Below, in pieces: positions 31,397 through 40,076 of a DNA stretch of 64,000 nt (its first letter is position 1; the number at the start of each line of letters is the position of its first letter). Source of the DNA: Candidatus Brocadiaceae bacterium. Lineage in GTDB: Bacteria > Planctomycetota > Brocadiia > SM23-32. Under the pieces are notes generated by a model. That model did not search any database. It was not told where the DNA came from and saw only the letters and a list, made by a program, of their open reading frames with translations. Position numbers and translations under genes: made by a program. The stretch covers positions 83,941 through 147,940 of the forward strand of contig JAAYEJ010000062.1 of the NCBI GenBank assembly GCA_012728835.1, written 5' to 3'.

Positions 31397-32771
31397 CGAA
31401 CGCGGCCTCCGTCAGCGCGTCGAGATTCGGCGCCCGCAGCGCCTCGAAGAGCGCCAGACCCTTGTGGAGCGTCTCCTGGTACTCCAGGGCCGGCACCGAG
31501 TCCGCCACGATGCCGCCGCCCACGTGCACGTGCACGCGGCCGTGCGCGCGCACCATCGTCCGGATGGCGATGTTCAGGTCCATCCGGCCGTGGAAGGAGA
31601 CGTAGCCGATGGCACCGGTGTAGACGTTGCGGGCGTGGGGCTCGAGTTCCTCGATGATCTCCATGGCGCGGATCTTGGGGGCGCCGGTGATGGAGCCGCC
31701 CGGGAAGGCCGCGCGAATCAGGGAGAACTCGTCGTGGGTCGGTCGATGCAGCCGCCCCACGACGGTCGAGACCAGGTGGAGCACGGTCGGATGGGCCTCC
31801 ACCGCCGCATGCTCAGCCACACGGATCGACCCGTAGCTGCAGACGCGCCCCAGGTCGTTTCGCTCCAGGTCCACGATCATCGCCAGTTCGGCATGGTCCT
31901 TGGCCGAGGTCCGCAGTTCGCGGACCATGCGGCGGTTGAACGCGTCGTCTCCCTCTCTGCGCGGGCGGGTGCCCTTGATGGGGCAGGTCGAGACGCCGTC
32001 GCCGTCGACCAGCAGGAACCGCTCCGGCGACGACGACATGACCTCCAGTTCCGGGTAGCGCAGGTAGGCGGCAAACGGCGCGGGGTTCACCGCGCGCAGG
32101 CGCGAGTAGACGGCCAGCCCGTCCGACGGGCACCTTCCGCTGAATCGCTGGGACAGGTTGGCCTGGAAGATGTCGCCGGCCGCGATGTACTCCTTCACCC
32201 GCTCCACGGCGGCCAGATAGCGCGCTCGGGAGACGTCCGGCCGGAGCCGCACCGGGGCGACGGCGAGCGGCGCCTCGGAGTCGACGGGCGCCGGCAGGTC
32301 CCCGTCGGCCGCGCACCGCCCGGCCCATTCGGTCACGCCTGCGACGTGGTCGAACACGAGGCCTCCGTCGTAGAAGGCCAGGACGAACTCGGGCGCCGGG
32401 ACGTCGGCGCTGCAGAGCCGGGGCAGCCGCTCGATCCGGTGGCGCAGGTCGTATGAGAAGTAGCCGATCGCCCCGCCGGCGAACGGCAGGTCGAAGCCCG
32501 CTGCCTCGAGTCGATGGGCATCGAACTCGCGCGCCAGGACCCGGAACGGATCGCCCGGCAGGACGCGGCGAGCACCCGTCCGCAGGTCGTCCGCCAGCAC
32601 CGTGCCGTCCACACAGCGCAGCACCTGAAACGGGCTCCAGCAGCAGATGGAGTAGCGTCCCATCGGGACGCCGCACTGTGCGCTCTCCAGCAGGGCCGGG
32701 TACGGCCGCCCGGCCGCCGCCCGCAACCACGCGAACGGGCGACAGCGGTGCTCGATCGTGCGGCGGTACAC
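31386..32771 (-). CDS. pabB: Aminodeoxychorismate synthase component I
   Basis: 461 residues, chorismate-binding enzyme of the PabB/TrpE class. The core is complete: FGGGAIGYFSYDL-type N-terminal region, IFQANLSQRF, STCPIKGTRPR, IVDLERNDLGRVC, GGSITGAPKIRAMEIIEELE and GAIGYVSFHGRMDLNIAIRT. It aminates chorismate with a PabA glutaminase subunit, which is not in the window. A GTG at 32771 is preferred, since AGGAGCG lies upstream and the longer frame starts inside the -35 box. Confidence 0.92.
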   Translation of the reverse strand: MYRRTIEHRCRPFAWLRAAAGRPYPALLESAQCGVPMGRYSICCWSPFQVLRCVDGTVLADDLRTGARRVLPGDPFRVLAREFDAHRLEAAGFDLPFAGGAIGYFSYDLRHRIERLPRLCSADVPAPEFVLAFYDGGLVFDHVAGVTEWAGRCAADGDLPAPVDSEAPLAVAPVRLRPDVSRARYLAAVERVKEYIAAGDIFQANLSQRFSGRCPSDGLAVYSRLRAVNPAPFAAYLRYPELEVMSSSPERFLLVDGDGVSTCPIKGTRPRREGDDAFNRRMVRELRTSAKDHAELAMIVDLERNDLGRVCSYGSIRVAEHAAVEAHPTVLHLVSTVVGRLHRPTHDEFSLIRAAFPGGSITGAPKIRAMEIIEELEPHARNVYTGAIGYVSFHGRMDLNIAIRTMVRAHGRVHVHVGGGIVADSVPALEYQETLHKGLALFEALRAPNLDALTEAAFDGQ

Positions 32772-32833
32772 GCGATCCCCGCTCCTCGTTGTGTGGAAAC
32801 CGAAGACGACACGCCGCAGACAGCGGCCCGCCC

Positions 32834-32863
32834 TTGACCCTGCCCTGGTCGGCGATGGATTAT
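32834..32863 (+). promoter_or_regulatory. Possible promoter for the UroD-like gene
   Basis: TTGACC (32834-32839), 18-base spacer, GATTAT (32858-32863). The -10 box overlaps the divergent pabB -10 box. Confidence 0.35.
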
Positions 32864-32888
32864 AGTGCCGCCGGCTGGCGACGGTCAA
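32859..32888 (-). promoter_or_regulatory. Predicted pabB-pabC promoter
   Basis: TTGACC (32888-32883), 18-base spacer, perfect TATAAT (32864-32859) on the minus strand. The leader to the GTG is about 80 bases. Confidence 0.75.
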
Positions 32889-32933
32889 TCACGCCCGGTG
32901 CGTATCCTCAGCGAGCCTCCGTGGAGGACGTCC

Positions 32934-34073
32934 GTGACGAAGCGCGAATTGAACCTGCGGATATTCCGGGGCGAGCCCGTCCCCCGCGTCCTGTGGCAGC
33001 CGCGCATGGAGCCGTGGTTCGCCTGGCACACGCTGTTCGGCACCCTGCCGGAGTGCTTCCGCGGGATGGCCCTGCGCGACGTCTACGACGAACTCGACCT
33101 CTCGATGCGCTACGTGCACTTCTACACGGGCATGCCCGATCCCGTGCGGGAGGACTACGCGGAGGGCGTGCACGTACGGCGCGAGGTGCTGGCGGACGGC
33201 GACACGCTGACGGTGATCGCCACGCCGCACGGCGAGCTGGTGCGACGCGACCACGAGACCGTCGACAGGATGTGGCGGACGGTCGACTACCCGGTCAAGA
33301 CCGCCGCCGACCTGCCCAAGCTGCGCTGGTTGTTCGAACGAACGACGTATCACTTCGTGCCCGAGAACTTCCAGATGGGCAGCCGTTTCATCGGCGAGCG
33401 CGGAGAGCCCCAGTTCTGGGTGCCCAAGAGCCCGTACCAGGCCCTCTGCCAGCAGTGGATGAAGCTGGACGATTTCATCTACGCGCTGGCCGACGAGCCC
33501 GCGAAGATCGCAGACGTGATGGACGTGATCGACCGCTCCTACGCCGTGCTGTATGAGGAGATCGTCGCCTCCGGACAGGTGCACATCGTGAACTTCGGGG
33601 AGAACATCCACGACAGCCTGCTCTCGCCCGCCTACTTCGAGCGCTACCTGATCCCCTGGTATGAGAAGCGCGCCGGGCAGTTGAGGGGCGGCGGCGTCTT
33701 CACGCACATGCACCTGGACGGCAACTTCGCGTCGCTGCTGCCGTACCTGGCCGCCCTGCCGTTCGACGGCCTGGAGGCCCTCACGCCGAGCCCGCAGGGC
33801 GACGTGACACTGGAGCAGATCCGCGACCACATCGGCGACAAGGTGCTGTTGGACGGCATCCCGGCCGTGCTCTTCCTGCCGCACTATTCGATGGGGCAGC
33901 TTCAGGAGTGCGTGGAGACGGTGGTGGAGATGTTCCACCCGCGCCTGGTGCTGGGCATCTCCGACGAACTGCCGGAGGGCGTGGGCGAGGGCGCCGTGGA
34001 GCGTCTGCGGTGGATCGGCGACTACTGCCGTTCCCGGTCGGCCGGCCGCCCCGGATCGTCCGGATCGCCGTAG
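32934..34073 (+). CDS. Uroporphyrinogen decarboxylase-family protein
   Basis: 379 residues, a URO-D-like barrel (COG0407 type), cytoplasmic. FENIHDSLLSPAYFERYLIPWYE, HMHLDGNFASLLPYLAAL and LEALTPSPQGDVTLEQIRDHIGDKVLLDGIPAVLF follow the family pattern, while the N-terminal arginine cluster of true HemE is not recognisable. In environmental bacteria these are mostly corrinoid-linked methyltransferases or enzymes of unknown substrate. The GTG at 32934 has GGAGG six bases upstream. Its last 52 bases overlap the 3' end of rnc on the opposite strand. Confidence 0.82.
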   Translation: MTKRELNLRIFRGEPVPRVLWQPRMEPWFAWHTLFGTLPECFRGMALRDVYDELDLSMRYVHFYTGMPDPVREDYAEGVHVRREVLADGDTLTVIATPHGELVRRDHETVDRMWRTVDYPVKTAADLPKLRWLFERTTYHFVPENFQMGSRFIGERGEPQFWVPKSPYQALCQQWMKLDDFIYALADEPAKIADVMDVIDRSYAVLYEEIVASGQVHIVNFGENIHDSLLSPAYFERYLIPWYEKRAGQLRGGGVFTHMHLDGNFASLLPYLAALPFDGLEALTPSPQGDVTLEQIRDHIGDKVLLDGIPAVLFLPHYSMGQLQECVETVVEMFHPRLVLGISDELPEGVGEGAVERLRWIGDYCRSRSAGRPGSSGSP

Positions 34074-34801
34074 AACTGCCGGAGAGCCTCCCGGGCGGCC
34101 CGCTCCTCGGCCGCCTTCTTCGTGGCGCCCGAGCCGGAGCCCCGCTCCTCCCCGCCGACGTACACGGCCGCGAAGAACCTGCGGTCATGCTCCGGGCCCT
34201 CGTAGCGCAGTATCTCGTAGCGAGGGAGTTCACGGCCCTCGCCCTGTGTGCACTCCTGGAGCGTCGACTTGGCGCTGGCCGCCCGCCCGCGGCTGCGCAC
34301 CCGGCTCACGTGGACCTCGAGCGTGCTGAGTATGAAGGCCGACGCCGCCTGTATGCCGCCGTCCAGGTAGATGGCGCCCACCAGGGCTTCGTATACGTTG
34401 GCCACGATCGACTGGGGATAGGCCCCCCGCTTCCGGAGGCCCTCGTCGACCCGGACGAAATCCGGCAATCCCAGTGCCCTTCCCACCCGGGCCATGGTGC
34501 GGCGGCTGACGGCGGTCGACTTGATGACCGTCATGGGGCCCTCGGGCATCTCGGGGGCGCTCCGGAACAGGTAGTCCGAGATGACCATGCCCACAACGGC
34601 GTCGCCGAGGAACTCCAGACGTTCGTTCGATGGCTGCGACGGACCGGCGGCCGACGCATGCGTCAGCGCATGGCGCAGGAGCCCCCGCTCCCGGAAGCGG
34701 TATCCGAGGACTCGCTCGATCCGCTCGAACTCGTCCTCATCGCCGCAGCCACCGGCACCGTCTCGCGCCGTCCCCGGTTCCCGATCCGCATCGCCGTTCA
34801 T
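34022..34801 (-). CDS. rnc: Ribonuclease III
   Basis: 259 residues with a nuclease domain and a double-stranded RNA-binding domain. The signature NERLEFLGDAVVG (E60, E63, D67) is complete, and the second acidic pair lies in VANVYEALVGAIYLDGG. The dsRBD runs from STLQECTQGEG to the C terminus (ATKKAAEERAAREAL). It cleaves rRNA precursors and other double-stranded RNA. The start is uncertain: ATG at 34801 or a GTG nine bases upstream. The 3' end overlaps the UroD-like gene by 52 bases. Confidence 0.94.
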   Translation of the reverse strand: MNGDADREPGTARDGAGGCGDEDEFERIERVLGYRFRERGLLRHALTHASAAGPSQPSNERLEFLGDAVVGMVISDYLFRSAPEMPEGPMTVIKSTAVSRRTMARVGRALGLPDFVRVDEGLRKRGAYPQSIVANVYEALVGAIYLDGGIQAASAFILSTLEVHVSRVRSRGRAASAKSTLQECTQGEGRELPRYEILRYEGPEHDRRFFAAVYVGGEERGSGSGATKKAAEERAAREALRQFYGDPDDPGRPADRERQ

Positions 34802-34946
34802 CGCAGACACGTGCTCCACCCTCAGGCCCGGGCAACTCGCCGAATCCCAGACCATTCCACCGCGTCTCGACCGTCCGGTGCCGGCCCTGCCTCGTGCCGA
34901 CAGGGCGCCGTCGCACGGACGCCGGAGACAGGGGCCGGCGACCGGT

Positions 34947-35729
34947 TCAGACGTTGCGGCGGACGGCCTCCAGCGGCAGGGCCATCAGCAGGACCCGCGC
35001 CGCCGACGGCGGCATGTCGGCAAGGCTGGCCTGCGCCTGCAATGCGTAGGGAGCGGGGTCGGCCGTTCCCTCTTCGTCGATCTGGTCGTCGCGCAGTTGG
35101 AAGGCCGTGCCCAGGTGGCGTCCGTAGGCCCGGCACATGGCGCGCCGCCGGTCGTTGACGCCCGCCGCGAGCGCCCCGACCTCCGCGGCCGCCCCGAAGA
35201 GCGACGCCGTCTTCATCTCCGCGACACACTGGCCTTCCACCATGGCCTCGCCCAGACACATCTCCTTGCAGGCCGCCGCCAGCACGGCTGCGGCCTCCGG
35301 CACGCGGGCCGCCAGAAGGAACGCATCGAAGCAGAACAGGTCGCCCGTCAACAGGGCCGCCGCCGGCCCGAACCGGACGTGCACGGACGGCACGCCGCGG
35401 CGATCCTCCGTGCCGTCGATTACGTCGTCGTGGATCAGGCTGGCGGTGTGGATCAGTTCGATGGCCACGGCCGCGTCCACGGCGGTCCGCCAGTCGCCTC
35501 CGCCGGCCTCGCAGACGGCCATCAGGATAAGCGCGCGGATCCGCTTCCCGCCCGCCCGCACGATGTGGCGGGCCGGACCGGCCAGGGCCCCGTAGGAGCC
35601 GATGCGCGCATGCAGCGCCGGTTCGACCGCCCCCAGGTACCGGTGGGCCAGCTCATACAGCGGTTCGTGCAGACAACCGCGCCAGAATGCCAGGGTATCC
35701 TCGGGCCGTCCTTGTTCCTGATCCGACAT
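34947..35729 (-). CDS. Polyprenyl diphosphate synthase
   Basis: 260 residues, at the short end for the family (usually 290-350). Both aspartate-rich motifs are present: D101-D102-V-I-D105 and D214-D215-Q-I-D218, together with GGKRIRALI near residue 61. The first motif has the two-residue spacing of the all-trans type. The C-terminal region is shorter than usual. It condenses isopentenyl diphosphate with allylic primers in the cytoplasm; product length (C15 to C40) cannot be read. The ATG at 35729 has GGGGTG upstream. Confidence 0.88.
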   Translation of the reverse strand: MSDQEQGRPEDTLAFWRGCLHEPLYELAHRYLGAVEPALHARIGSYGALAGPARHIVRAGGKRIRALILMAVCEAGGGDWRTAVDAAVAIELIHTASLIHDDVIDGTEDRRGVPSVHVRFGPAAALLTGDLFCFDAFLLAARVPEAAAVLAAACKEMCLGEAMVEGQCVAEMKTASLFGAAAEVGALAAGVNDRRRAMCRAYGRHLGTAFQLRDDQIDEEGTADPAPYALQAQASLADMPPSAARVLLMALPLEAVRRNV

Positions 35730-35756
35730 GCACACCCCGCGCATCTGAGGCAAGCG

Positions 35757-35785
35757 GTGACGACGCGCTGACGACATGTTACACT
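35757..35785 (+). promoter_or_regulatory. Predicted promoter for the endonuclease V gene
   Basis: GTGACG (35757-35762), 17-base spacer, TACACT (35780-35785). The leader to the ATG at 35811 would be about 20 bases. Confidence 0.45.
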
Positions 35786-35810
35786 ACCGGGGCGTGAAAG
35801 GCGACTCCCG

Positions 35811-36494
35811 ATGATCATCCCCCCGCTGCATGAATGGACGAGCGACCCCGCCGAGGCGCGGCGCATCCAGGCGGCTCTGGTCGCGCGCGTCGAGCAGGCG
35901 CCCCTTCCGCAGGCCCCCAGGTTGGTCGGCGGGGCCGACGTCGCGTTTGACCGCCGTCGGCGTCGTGTGCTTGCGGCCGTCCTGGTCTTCCACGCGGCGG
36001 ACATGGCGCTGGTCGAGGAGGTCACCGCCGAGGGGCCGGCCTCGTTTCCCTACGTGCCGGGACTGCTGACCTTCCGCGAGGGCCCCGTGATGCTGGAGGC
36101 GTTCGCACGCCTGCGGCGCGTCCCGGACGTGGTTCTGTTCGACGGCCAGGGGATTGCGCATCCCCGCCGGCTCGGACTGGCCGCGCACATGGGGCTGTGG
36201 CTGGGTCTGCCCACCGTCGGGTGCGCCAAAAGCCGCCTGCTCGGGGAGCATGAGATGCCCGGCCCGTGCCGCGGGGATGCCACAGCGCTCCTGGACGGGG
36301 ACGAGCAGATCGGCGAGGTGCTGCGCACCCGCGACGGCGTCAAGCCCCTGTTCATCAGCCCCGGACACCGGGCGGACTTCCCCTCGGCGCGTCGGATCGT
36401 GCTGGACTGCGGTCGAGGCTGTCGCCTGCCCGAGCCCACCCGTTGCGCCCACGCGGCCGTCACACGGTACAAGCGGGAGGTCCTGCAGGCTTAG
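35811..36494 (+). CDS. nfi: Endonuclease V
   Basis: 227 residues, the usual length. Signature residues are GGADVAF with catalytic D43, YVPGLLTFREGP, VLFDGQGIAHPRRLGLAAHMG with D111 and H117, and GCAKSRL. It cuts DNA one base past deaminated bases, especially hypoxanthine (inosine). It is convergent with the zinc-ribbon gene and the two stops overlap by four bases. Confidence 0.95.
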   Translation: MIIPPLHEWTSDPAEARRIQAALVARVEQAPLPQAPRLVGGADVAFDRRRRRVLAAVLVFHAADMALVEEVTAEGPASFPYVPGLLTFREGPVMLEAFARLRRVPDVVLFDGQGIAHPRRLGLAAHMGLWLGLPTVGCAKSRLLGEHEMPGPCRGDATALLDGDEQIGEVLRTRDGVKPLFISPGHRADFPSARRIVLDCGRGCRLPEPTRCAHAAVTRYKREVLQA

Positions 36495-37516
36495 CGGCTG
36501 ACCGGGCGACGCAGATCCTGCTCGGTGAGCGGCCGGCCGCGGTCGGCGCCGCACTCGGGGCAGGGCTCGTTCGTGAAGGGGAACGCGCGCGTGTACACGT
36601 GCCCGTTCGGACACACGACGGCGTAGTAGACCGTCTTCCGGCCGCACCGGGCGCACACGACCGGCCAGTCATAGGCGCTCCATTCGACCTTCTGAACGGC
36701 CTCGCAGTTCGTGCAGCGGCCCAGGACGTAGAGCGGCTCCTCACGGAACCGCCACGCCCACACGCCGACGGCGGCCATGACCAGGACCGCCGCCACGGCG
36801 ATGCCGCGCAGAACGGCGGGCGACCCCGTCGCCTTCCGCAGCACCCGCCCGGCGGCCGTCTCCTTCGGCGGGGGCTGGCTCATGGCCAGCGCCCTCTGCA
36901 GCGACCCGCGTCCGTCGGCCGTCTGCGCACGCAGGACCTCCAGCATCCGGACCTCGGTGAGGACGCGTCGCTGCACCAGCAACTGGCCGATGGGCGGCAC
37001 CTCATGGCGGCGGGCCGCCATCCTCCGCTGCAGCTCGGCGACGGCACGGACCTTCTCGGGATCGACCTCGTCGAGCCCCTTCAGCCGGGCCAGGAAGTCC
37101 TCATCGTCTTCGTCCGGCCGGCTGCGGCAGAGGAAGCGCAGCAGTCCCTCGGCCCGCATGGGGTCGATCTGCCCCATCGAGATCATCACCTCGTGGATCG
37201 GCCGCGCCACGCCGGTCTTCTGCTGCTCGCTGTTCTGCCGATGCATGGCGGTGTTGTACTGGTTAGGCGTCACGTAGCCGCACCATTTGGCCCACTCGGC
37301 GAACGCCACGTCGGCCGCCGTCGTGCCGTGGCGCCGGTCGGCACACGCGTATTCGAAGGCCCCGCCGGGCACCGGCAGCTCGCGAAGGTCGGTACTGCGG
37401 CACCGGGGGCACTGACGTACCGCGTCGGGGCCGCGTGCCCGCATGGCCGCCCCGCAGCCACCGCACCGCAGCACCACGTCGCCCGGCCGCCCCGAATCGC
37501 TGGCTTCGTCTGTCAT
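36491..37516 (-). CDS. Zinc-ribbon membrane protein, unknown function
   Basis: 341 residues. An N-terminal zinc ribbon (VLRCGGCGAAM, RQCPRCRSTDL) is followed by a helical region that resembles low-specificity regulatory domains (EVMISMGQIDPMRAEGLLRFLC; PPIGQLLVQRRVLTEVRMLEVLR). One membrane helix follows (GIAVAAVLVMAAVGVWAWRF). The C terminus has two more ribbons (RCTNCEAVQKVEW...VCARCGRK and CPNGHVYTR...PCPECGADRG). The zinc-ribbon-plus-single-helix plan is like the kinase gene at 14.9 kb, without a kinase domain. A sensor or adaptor role is guesswork. The start at 37516 has GGAGGG upstream. Confidence 0.65.
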   Translation of the reverse strand: MTDEASDSGRPGDVVLRCGGCGAAMRARGPDAVRQCPRCRSTDLRELPVPGGAFEYACADRRHGTTAADVAFAEWAKWCGYVTPNQYNTAMHRQNSEQQKTGVARPIHEVMISMGQIDPMRAEGLLRFLCRSRPDEDDEDFLARLKGLDEVDPEKVRAVAELQRRMAARRHEVPPIGQLLVQRRVLTEVRMLEVLRAQTADGRGSLQRALAMSQPPPKETAAGRVLRKATGSPAVLRGIAVAAVLVMAAVGVWAWRFREEPLYVLGRCTNCEAVQKVEWSAYDWPVVCARCGRKTVYYAVVCPNGHVYTRAFPFTNEPCPECGADRGRPLTEQDLRRPVSR

Positions 37517-37604
37517 GGCTTCTGACCCTCCGGTCCGTCCGTATGCCCCGCCGGCCCGTTGAAGAACTCCTCTTGCGCGGCGCAGAAGTCCGCCGGGCGG
37601 GCGG

Positions 37605-38489
37605 CTACGGCCCGACGCCCAGCGCCCGATCCACAACGGCGTGGAGTTCGCACATCGGCGCCCACTCCAGTCGCAGGTTCCGCTGGTCGGCCACCTCGCG
37701 CAGCATGGCGCAGAGGTTGTGCAGGCGCTCGACGTGCGGGTCGTCCGGTTCGCCCCATCCCACGAGGTTCGAGGTGACGAAGTTGACGAGCCGCAGGGGC
37801 ACGCCTTCCTCCTCCATCGCCGCGATCTGGCGCTCGACGAGCGTGCGGGCATAGCCGTGCACGTCCGGCTCTTCGATGCGCAGGTGCGGGGGCGTGTAGG
37901 TCCCGTGGGTGATGTACGAGGCGGCCTGGAAGTCGCTGGTCACGGGCAGTTCCAGGAACTCCATCGTGCCGGGCATGGTCCGGTCGAGCGGATCGGTGTG
38001 GCGCACAAACGGATAGCTGCCCGTCCACATGCTGCACTGGTCGCCGTCCAGCCGGCCCGGCAGAGAGCAGCTCCCCTGGGTGAACCCTTCCATGCAGAAT
38101 ACGTGGAAGGTGTAGTCGTTGGCGCTGAAGAAGCCGGGGCGGACGGTCGTCGCGGCCTCCCCCAGCCTCTGTTCCCACTCCCGACGGGCCAGGCTGATGA
38201 TCTCCCGCTGGCGGTCGAAGCTGTAGGAGCCCAGGTAGCTCTGGTAGCCGGACAACTGGGGGTGACACAGCATGGCGGCCTCACAGCCACCGGAACGCAG
38301 GTCGGCGATGACCGATTCGAACCGGGCCAGGGCCTCCGGCGCGATGAAGAACGTGCCGCCCATCGATTCCGTCGCGAGGGCCTCGGCGAAGGCGGCGACC
38401 GAGCGTTCCGCCCGGTCCCAGCGGTCCGCCCCCCGCACCTCGCCCCGCCCGCCCGCGGGCAGGCAGTCCATCGTAAACCCGGCGTACAC
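37605..38489 (-). CDS. Polysaccharide deacetylase-like protein
   Basis: 294 residues. VYAGFTMDCLPAGG has the strand-1 Asp (D8) of NodB-type carbohydrate esterases. SVAAFAEALATESMGGTFFIAPEALARF, and FFSANDYTFHVFCMEGF resemble family blocks, but the usual His-xxx-His metal pair is not evident, so catalytic activity is uncertain. The GTG at 38489 has a GGGAG/GGAGG region just upstream; the longer frame runs into the intergenic hairpin. It lies between LarA-like and zinc-ribbon genes, all on the minus strand. Confidence 0.6.
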   Translation of the reverse strand: MYAGFTMDCLPAGGRGEVRGADRWDRAERSVAAFAEALATESMGGTFFIAPEALARFESVIADLRSGGCEAAMLCHPQLSGYQSYLGSYSFDRQREIISLARREWEQRLGEAATTVRPGFFSANDYTFHVFCMEGFTQGSCSLPGRLDGDQCSMWTGSYPFVRHTDPLDRTMPGTMEFLELPVTSDFQAASYITHGTYTPPHLRIEEPDVHGYARTLVERQIAAMEEEGVPLRLVNFVTSNLVGWGEPDDPHVERLHNLCAMLREVADQRNLRLEWAPMCELHAVVDRALGVGP

Positions 38490-38543
38490 GACCTCCTGCT
38501 CCCGTCCGCCCAAGTCCAGACCTCCCAGAAGACGCCGCGTGAA

Positions 38544-38564
38544 CGCTCCGAGTCTACCGGAGCG
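38544..38564. terminator. Hairpin between the LarA-like and deacetylase-like genes
   Basis: CGCTCCG (38544-38550) and CGGAGCG (38558-38564) with a seven-base loop, 38 bases past the LarA-like stop. No U-tract follows. Confidence 0.4.
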
Positions 38565-38602
38565 CACGCCTCCGCGCAAACACCGCAGCGGCCGGCGGCC
38601 GG

Positions 38603-39895
38603 TCAGGTCAGCAAGGCCACCTTGTTCGCGCGCGGGTTGACGAGCATCGGCTCGTCCGACTCCGCCAGCCAGCGGTTCACCACGGTTTGTGCGTCCGCCG
38701 CCCAGTCCAGGTGGGCGGCCCGCACCTCCCGTTCGGGCATGTCGGTGACCAGCGTGATGCGGGCCAGCGACCGGATGAGCCGGGCGAACTTGTAGGCCTT
38801 GTGGGAGTACAACACGTAGCGTGCCTCCAGGCCGGCGATAACCTCGTCCAGGGGGGCCGTGAGGCGCTCGTAGAACTCCGTGCGGGCCTTCGCGGTGGGG
38901 GCCGCGCCCTTCTCGCAACGGGCGAGCAGCAGCACCTCGCCGCCGGCCCGCACGGCCGTCCGCGAGAGTTCCAGACCGCGTTGCGCGTTGTACAGGGACT
39001 CGTCCTCCGGGTGGCCGCCCGGGCAGACGATCAGGAAGCGGCACGGTTCCACGCGCACGCTGGTGCGCCGGTCAACCTGCCGGATCGCCTCGCGCGTGAC
39101 CGCCTCGGCCTCGCCGGCCCCCGACCAGAGCACGCCCTCGGGCACGGTCACCCCGGCCAGCACGAACACCGCCCTGTCCCGCACGACCATCCGCATGGCG
39201 TCCAGCATGTCCTCCGCCACCGGATTCGTGCGCCGGGCGGGGTCCGGGTGCCAGGGGTGGCGCCCGAACGCGGCGTCCGGCGCCAGGGCGAAGCTGTGGT
39301 TGTTCTCCACGGCGGCGAAGGAACTGATCGCCGGCAGGAAGCTCTTCAAGGGGTTGGAGTAGCCGGCGAAGTAGTGGTTCTTGACATCCGCCGTCACGAC
39401 GAACAGGTCGGCATCGAGGGCCTCGCGGTTGACCTCTACGGGCGTGCCCCGGGGCGTGACGCCCAGCGACACGTGCAGGGCGGCGTCGTGGCAGTCATGG
39501 ATGGTGATCGCGTGCGGGATGCCCATCTGCGAGGCCAGCGAGCGGAAGGAGGCGACGATCCGGCGGTTGCCGCCGCTGAAGCGTTCGTGTGTCCCGGTGC
39601 CGACGATGCAGCGCACGAACGCCGCCCCGGCCAGGTGCTCCAGCACCGCGTGCATGAGCGCGTCGTGGGGTTCGGACCGCGTCGCGTCGGCCACGATGCA
39701 GGTCACCCGCCGCCCGGCCGCCAGTTCGCGCAGCGGGGGGCCGGCCAGAGGCGCCCGCGTGCTCTCGCGCAGCGCCTCGAGCGGCGCACGGGGGGTGCCG
39801 GCGTCGGCCGCATCCACCAGCCGGAGACGTTCGCGCGGGATCTTCAGGTCGATCGGTCGCGTCCCGTACATGAGTGTCGGCATCGTCGTCCTCAT
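38603..39895 (-). CDS. LarA-like nickel-pincer (lactate racemase family) protein
   Basis: 430 residues. The residues that hold the Ni-pincer cofactor in LarA line up here: H103 (GTGTHERF), H174 (VKNHYFAGYS), K184 (NPLKSF), H200 (ENNHSF), and the D70-x-x-R73 pair (VADATRSEP). In Lactobacillus LarA K184 carries the cofactor thioamide linkage. This points to a racemase or epimerase of an alpha-hydroxy acid; many family members act on other substrates than lactate. Cofactor genes larB, larC and larE are not in the window. The start could be M1 or M6. Confidence 0.87.
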   Translation of the reverse strand: MRTTMPTLMYGTRPIDLKIPRERLRLVDAADAGTPRAPLEALRESTRAPLAGPPLRELAAGRRVTCIVADATRSEPHDALMHAVLEHLAGAAFVRCIVGTGTHERFSGGNRRIVASFRSLASQMGIPHAITIHDCHDAALHVSLGVTPRGTPVEVNREALDADLFVVTADVKNHYFAGYSNPLKSFLPAISSFAAVENNHSFALAPDAAFGRHPWHPDPARRTNPVAEDMLDAMRMVVRDRAVFVLAGVTVPEGVLWSGAGEAEAVTREAIRQVDRRTSVRVEPCRFLIVCPGGHPEDESLYNAQRGLELSRTAVRAGGEVLLLARCEKGAAPTAKARTEFYERLTAPLDEVIAGLEARYVLYSHKAYKFARLIRSLARITLVTDMPEREVRAAHLDWAADAQTVVNRWLAESDEPMLVNPRANKVALLT

Positions 39896-39927
39896 CGAAG
39901 CCAGGAAGAGCTCGACTCGCTGCCGGC

Positions 39928-39956
39928 ATTATAGCCCGGCGGCCGCACGGTGCCAT
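39928..39956 (-). promoter_or_regulatory. Predicted promoter for the LarA-like gene
   Basis: ATGGCA (39956-39951), 17-base spacer, perfect TATAAT (39933-39928) on the minus strand, 33 bases upstream of the start. Confidence 0.55.
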
Positions 39957-39985
39957 CCCGTCCGGCCCTTCGCTCCGCTACGTCC

Positions 39986-40014
39986 TTGATATCCCACGCC
40001 GCGATGGGTACGAT
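39986..40014 (+). promoter_or_regulatory. Predicted promoter for the Gfo/Idh/MocA gene
   Basis: TTGATA (39986-39991), 17-base spacer, TACGAT (40009-40014), about 60 bases upstream of the ATG at 40077. Confidence 0.65.
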
Positions 40015-40076
40015 TGCGGTAGCCGTCGTCGGACGGCAGCCCCGTATCATTTCATCACACCCGGCAGGACCTACGG

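Noticed and set aside
36491..37852. Longer start for the zinc-ribbon membrane protein gene (frame open to 37852)
   Set aside because: The upstream part overlaps the deacetylase-like gene in another frame; MTDEASDSG with GGAGGG upstream is the better start.
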